DNA of 8,961 nt from NCBI GenBank assembly GCA_024304875.1, contig JAMWZF010000108.1:1-8961 (forward strand), read 5' to 3'. This DNA is from Paracoccaceae bacterium. GTDB lineage: Bacteria; Pseudomonadota; Alphaproteobacteria; Rhodobacterales; Rhodobacteraceae. The notes beneath the pieces are model-generated. The model was not told the origin of the DNA. It saw nothing but the letters and a program-made list of their open reading frames with translations, and ran no database searches. Made by a program: the position numbers and the translations under genes. Positions 6,794 to 8,961 of the stretch are shown here, piece by piece. Positions within the stretch are counted from its first letter, which is position 1. Every line of letters begins with the position of its first letter.

Positions 6794-8230
6794 TTATTGT
6801 GCCGCCACTGGTTCGAAGATGGCCGCCGGCAGGTCGTAGCCCCAGAGCTTGAAGCGCTCCGAGAAATGCGACCGGACGCCGGTGGCGGTGAAATGTCCGA
6901 TGATCTTGTTGTCCGGGCCGATGCCCATGCGCTGGTAGCGGAAGACCTCCTGCATGGAGATCACGTCGCCCTCCATGCCGGTGATTTCCGTGATCGAGAC
7001 CATCCGGCGCGAGCCGTCCTGAAGGCGCGAGGCCTGAACGATCAGGTTCACGGCCGAGGCGATCTGGGCGCGCATGGCCTTCATCGGCATCTCGATCCCG
7101 GCCATCGAGATCATGTTCTCGAGCCGGGAGATGCCGTCGCGGGCGCTGTTCGCGTGGATCGTGGTCATCGAGCCGTCGTGACCGGTGTTCATGGCCTGGA
7201 GCATGTCGATGACTTCCTCGCCCCGCGTCTCGCCGACGATGATGCGGTCGGGCCGCATCCGCAGGGCGTTCCGCAGACAGTCGCGCTGGGTGACTGCGCC
7301 CTTGCCCTCGACGTTCGGCGGCTTGGATTCCATCCGGCCGACGTGGGTCTGCTGAAGCTGGAGTTCCGCCGTGTCCTCGATCGTCAGGATCCGCTCGGAG
7401 TTGTCGATGAAGGACGACAGGGCGTTGAGCGTGGTCGTCTTGCCCGAGCCCGTACCGCCCGAGACGATGACGTTCAGCCGGGTCGAGACCGCGGCCTCGA
7501 GATAGGCGGCCATTTCCTCGGTGAAGGCGCCGTAGCGGACGAGGTCGTCGATCCCCAGCTTGTCCTTCTTGAACTTCCGGATCGAGACGAGCGAGCCGTC
7601 CACCGCGACCGGCGGGACCATGGCGTTGAAGCGCGAGCCGTCGGCAAGGCGGGCGTCGACATAGGGGTTCGATTCATCGACGCGCCGGCCGACGGCCGAG
7701 ACGATCTTGTCGATGATGCGCATCAGGTGCCGTTCGTCCTTGAACGTCACGTCCGACAGCATGAGCTTGCCCGCCCGTTCGACGAAGATCTGGTGCGGGC
7801 CGTTGATCAGGATGTCGTTGACGTCGTCGTCCTTCAGCAGCGGCTCGAGCGGGCCGAGACCGGTGACCTCGAAGAAGAGGTCCTGGTTCAGGGTCTGGCG
7901 CTCCTCGCGGTTGAGCACGACGCCCATCTCTTCCAGCGTCTCGGAGGCGATGGCGTTGATCTCGGTCCGCAGCTCGGTCTCCGAGGCGGTCTCGAGAGCG
8001 GCGAGGTTGAGGTTGTCCAGAAGCGCCTTGTGCAGGTCGAGCTTGATCTCGCCCAGCCGCTCCTTGCGCTTCTTCTCCTTGTCCTGCGGGGTCGGCGCCG
8101 CGGGTTTGCGGGGCGCGCTCGCCTTCGGCATCTGGGTGATGTTGGCCGGTGTCTCGACCCTGGCCGCGGGCGTGGCTCCTGCGGCGGGAGCCGGCTTTTC
8201 GGTGCCCTGTTTCTTGTACTTGGAGAACAT
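6794..8230 (-). CDS. cpaF: Tad pilus assembly secretion ATPase CpaF/TadA
   Basis: This 478-residue cytoplasmic ATPase of the VirB11/GspE-like secretion family powers Flp pilus extrusion. Residues 10-60 are rich in alanine, proline and lysine and look disordered. A helical N-terminal domain and the ATPase core follow. Walker A is GGTGSGKT at 258-265 (K264). The Walker B region is RIIVGETRG with catalytic E334, and the histidine box is GHDGSMTTIHANS with H359. The stretch VDESNPYVDARLADGSRFN is characteristic of CpaF. ATG 8230 has AAGGA ten bases upstream in a 30-base gap after cpaE. Length fits the family and all catalytic motifs are intact, so the protein should be active. The family is hexameric and acts at the base of the TadB/TadC platform. 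Confidence 0.97.
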   Translation of the reverse strand: MFSKYKKQGTEKPAPAAGATPAARVETPANITQMPKASAPRKPAAPTPQDKEKKRKERLGEIKLDLHKALLDNLNLAALETASETELRTEINAIASETLEEMGVVLNREERQTLNQDLFFEVTGLGPLEPLLKDDDVNDILINGPHQIFVERAGKLMLSDVTFKDERHLMRIIDKIVSAVGRRVDESNPYVDARLADGSRFNAMVPPVAVDGSLVSIRKFKKDKLGIDDLVRYGAFTEEMAAYLEAAVSTRLNVIVSGGTGSGKTTTLNALSSFIDNSERILTIEDTAELQLQQTHVGRMESKPPNVEGKGAVTQRDCLRNALRMRPDRIIVGETRGEEVIDMLQAMNTGHDGSMTTIHANSARDGISRLENMISMAGIEMPMKAMRAQIASAVNLIVQASRLQDGSRRMVSITEITGMEGDVISMQEVFRYQRMGIGPDNKIIGHFTATGVRSHFSERFKLWGYDLPAAIFEPVAAQ

Positions 8231-8260
8231 CGCGTCTCAGTCCTTGTTCCTGTCGCCGTC

Positions 8261-8961
8261 TTACTTTGCGTGGGCCTCGGCCTTGTTGACCGCATGGATC
8301 GAGGCGGCCAGTTTCATGATTTCCTTGCGGAGCGGGTTCTTGGCCACGCCCTCGGCCATCGGGATCCCGTGGTCGGCGTTCTGGGCGACCGGCTTGCCGC
8401 CATCGGGCAGCTGCACCTCGATCGATATGCCAAGGCTCTCGGCCAGTCGCTTGACCCGGCTCTTGCCAGTGAGGTCGGTGAACTTCGGTGCGCGGTTCAG
8501 CAGGAACCGCAGCTTTTCGAAGGGCAGGTCCTCTGCCTGGAGCGCGCGTTTCATCCGCAGGGTGTTCTGAGCGCTGCGCATGTCCATCTCGATCATCGCG
8601 AAGTAGACATGGGCGGCCTCTAGGACCGTCTGGCTCCATTCCACGATGGTCGAGGGCATGTCGATGACGACGTAGTCGAAGTTCTGCCGCGCGATGTCGA
8701 TCACCCTGCCGATATCCTCGGAGGACACCAGATCGAGAGGAATGAGCTCCATCGGGGCGGTCAGGACGTGCAGGCGGTCATCGAACGACAGGAGGGCCTG
8801 CAGGAAGCTTTCGGCATCCATCGACTGCGTATCCGACAGCATCTCGAACACCGCTTCGCGGCGTGGCAGGTCGAGGTATGTCGAGGCCGAGCCGAACTGA
8901 AGGTCGAAATCAAGAAGGCAGACCCGGGGCGGGTCCTTCTTGTCGATGTTCGCCAGCTCCC
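8261..8961 (-). CDS. cpaE: CpaE/TadZ pilus-localisation ATPase, partial (N-terminus off right edge)
   Basis: The frame is open to the right edge and ends at TAA 8261-8263, leaving 233 codons. An in-frame GTG at 8851 is an internal valine, not the start, because recognisable family sequence lies upstream of it. CpaE/TadZ is a MinD/ParA-like ATPase that places the Tad machine at the pole or another site. The visible part begins ELANIDKKDPPRVCLLDFDL, then QFGSASTYLDL, matching the switch I region (DFDLQFG) seen just after the P-loop in this family. A Walker B-like strand, NFDYVVIDMPS, follows. The deviant Walker A and the receiver-like N-terminal domain must lie beyond the edge, so ATP-binding ability cannot be judged here. 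It is upstream of cpaF with a 30-base gap, the usual Tad order. Confidence 0.93.
   Translation of the reverse strand, partial: ELANIDKKDPPRVCLLDFDLQFGSASTYLDLPRREAVFEMLSDTQSMDAESFLQALLSFDDRLHVLTAPMELIPLDLVSSEDIGRVIDIARQNFDYVVIDMPSTIVEWSQTVLEAAHVYFAMIEMDMRSAQNTLRMKRALQAEDLPFEKLRFLLNRAPKFTDLTGKSRVKRLAESLGISIEVQLPDGGKPVAQNADHGIPMAEGVAKNPLRKEIMKLAASIHAVNKAEAHAK

Noticed and set aside
6767..8623. 618-codon plus-strand open frame opposite cpaF and cpaE
   Set aside because: It is antisense to two unmistakable Tad genes, with aspartate/arginine/histidine-rich composition typical of a shadow frame.
8261..8851. Treating GTG 8851 as the start of cpaE
   Set aside because: The same frame continues upstream with conserved CpaE sequence (LLDFDLQFG), so the gene is simply cut by the window edge.

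Overview
This GC-rich window looks like an alphaproteobacterial chromosome, most likely from a member of the Rhodobacteraceae. The evidence is the codon use, the protein sequences (CpaE, CpaF and TadBC most resemble those of Rhodobacter-type bacteria) and a pair of G/C-rich intergenic repeat elements of a kind I associate with that family. It is the 3' half of a tight-adherence (Tad/Flp pilus) locus plus two neighbouring genes. I saw no rRNA, tRNA, CRISPR array, insertion sequence, phage gene or toxin-antitoxin module.

From right to left on the minus strand, 8961 to 2846, lies one compact operon. It holds the C-terminal two thirds or so of cpaE/tadZ (cut by the right edge), cpaF/tadA (the secretion ATPase), tadB and tadC (inner-membrane platform proteins), two successive TPR lipoproteins (the first in the tadD position) and a small A24-type prepilin peptidase (cpaA/tadV). 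Most junctions are 1 to 4 bases, so translational coupling is likely. The widest gaps are 30 to 40 bases, before cpaF and around the first TPR gene. Pilin, secretin, CpaB and the operon promoter are not in the window and presumably lie to the right.

At 2588-2845 the operon meets a convergent plus-strand gene (965-2587). That gene encodes a 540-residue polytopic membrane protein with features of GT-C-type glycosyltransferases. The gap holds two copies of one GC-rich element in inverted orientation, with strong hairpins, probably acting as a two-way transcription stop.

The membrane protein gene diverges, across a 179-base gap, from a minus-strand gene (785 to beyond base 1). This encodes a P-loop ATPase with a winged-helix-like N-terminal part; its C-terminal part is off the left edge.

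Functionally, CpaE places the machine, CpaF hydrolyses ATP, TadB/TadC transmit force, the TPR lipoproteins support assembly and the peptidase matures prepilins. The two left-hand genes are less certain. They could be Tad accessory functions (surface glycan synthesis, remodelling ATPase) or simply neighbours. I found no convincing undescribed system. The points most worth checking are the GT-C-like protein, the neighbouring ATPase, the inverted repeat pair and the two TPR lipoproteins with different predicted sorting signals.
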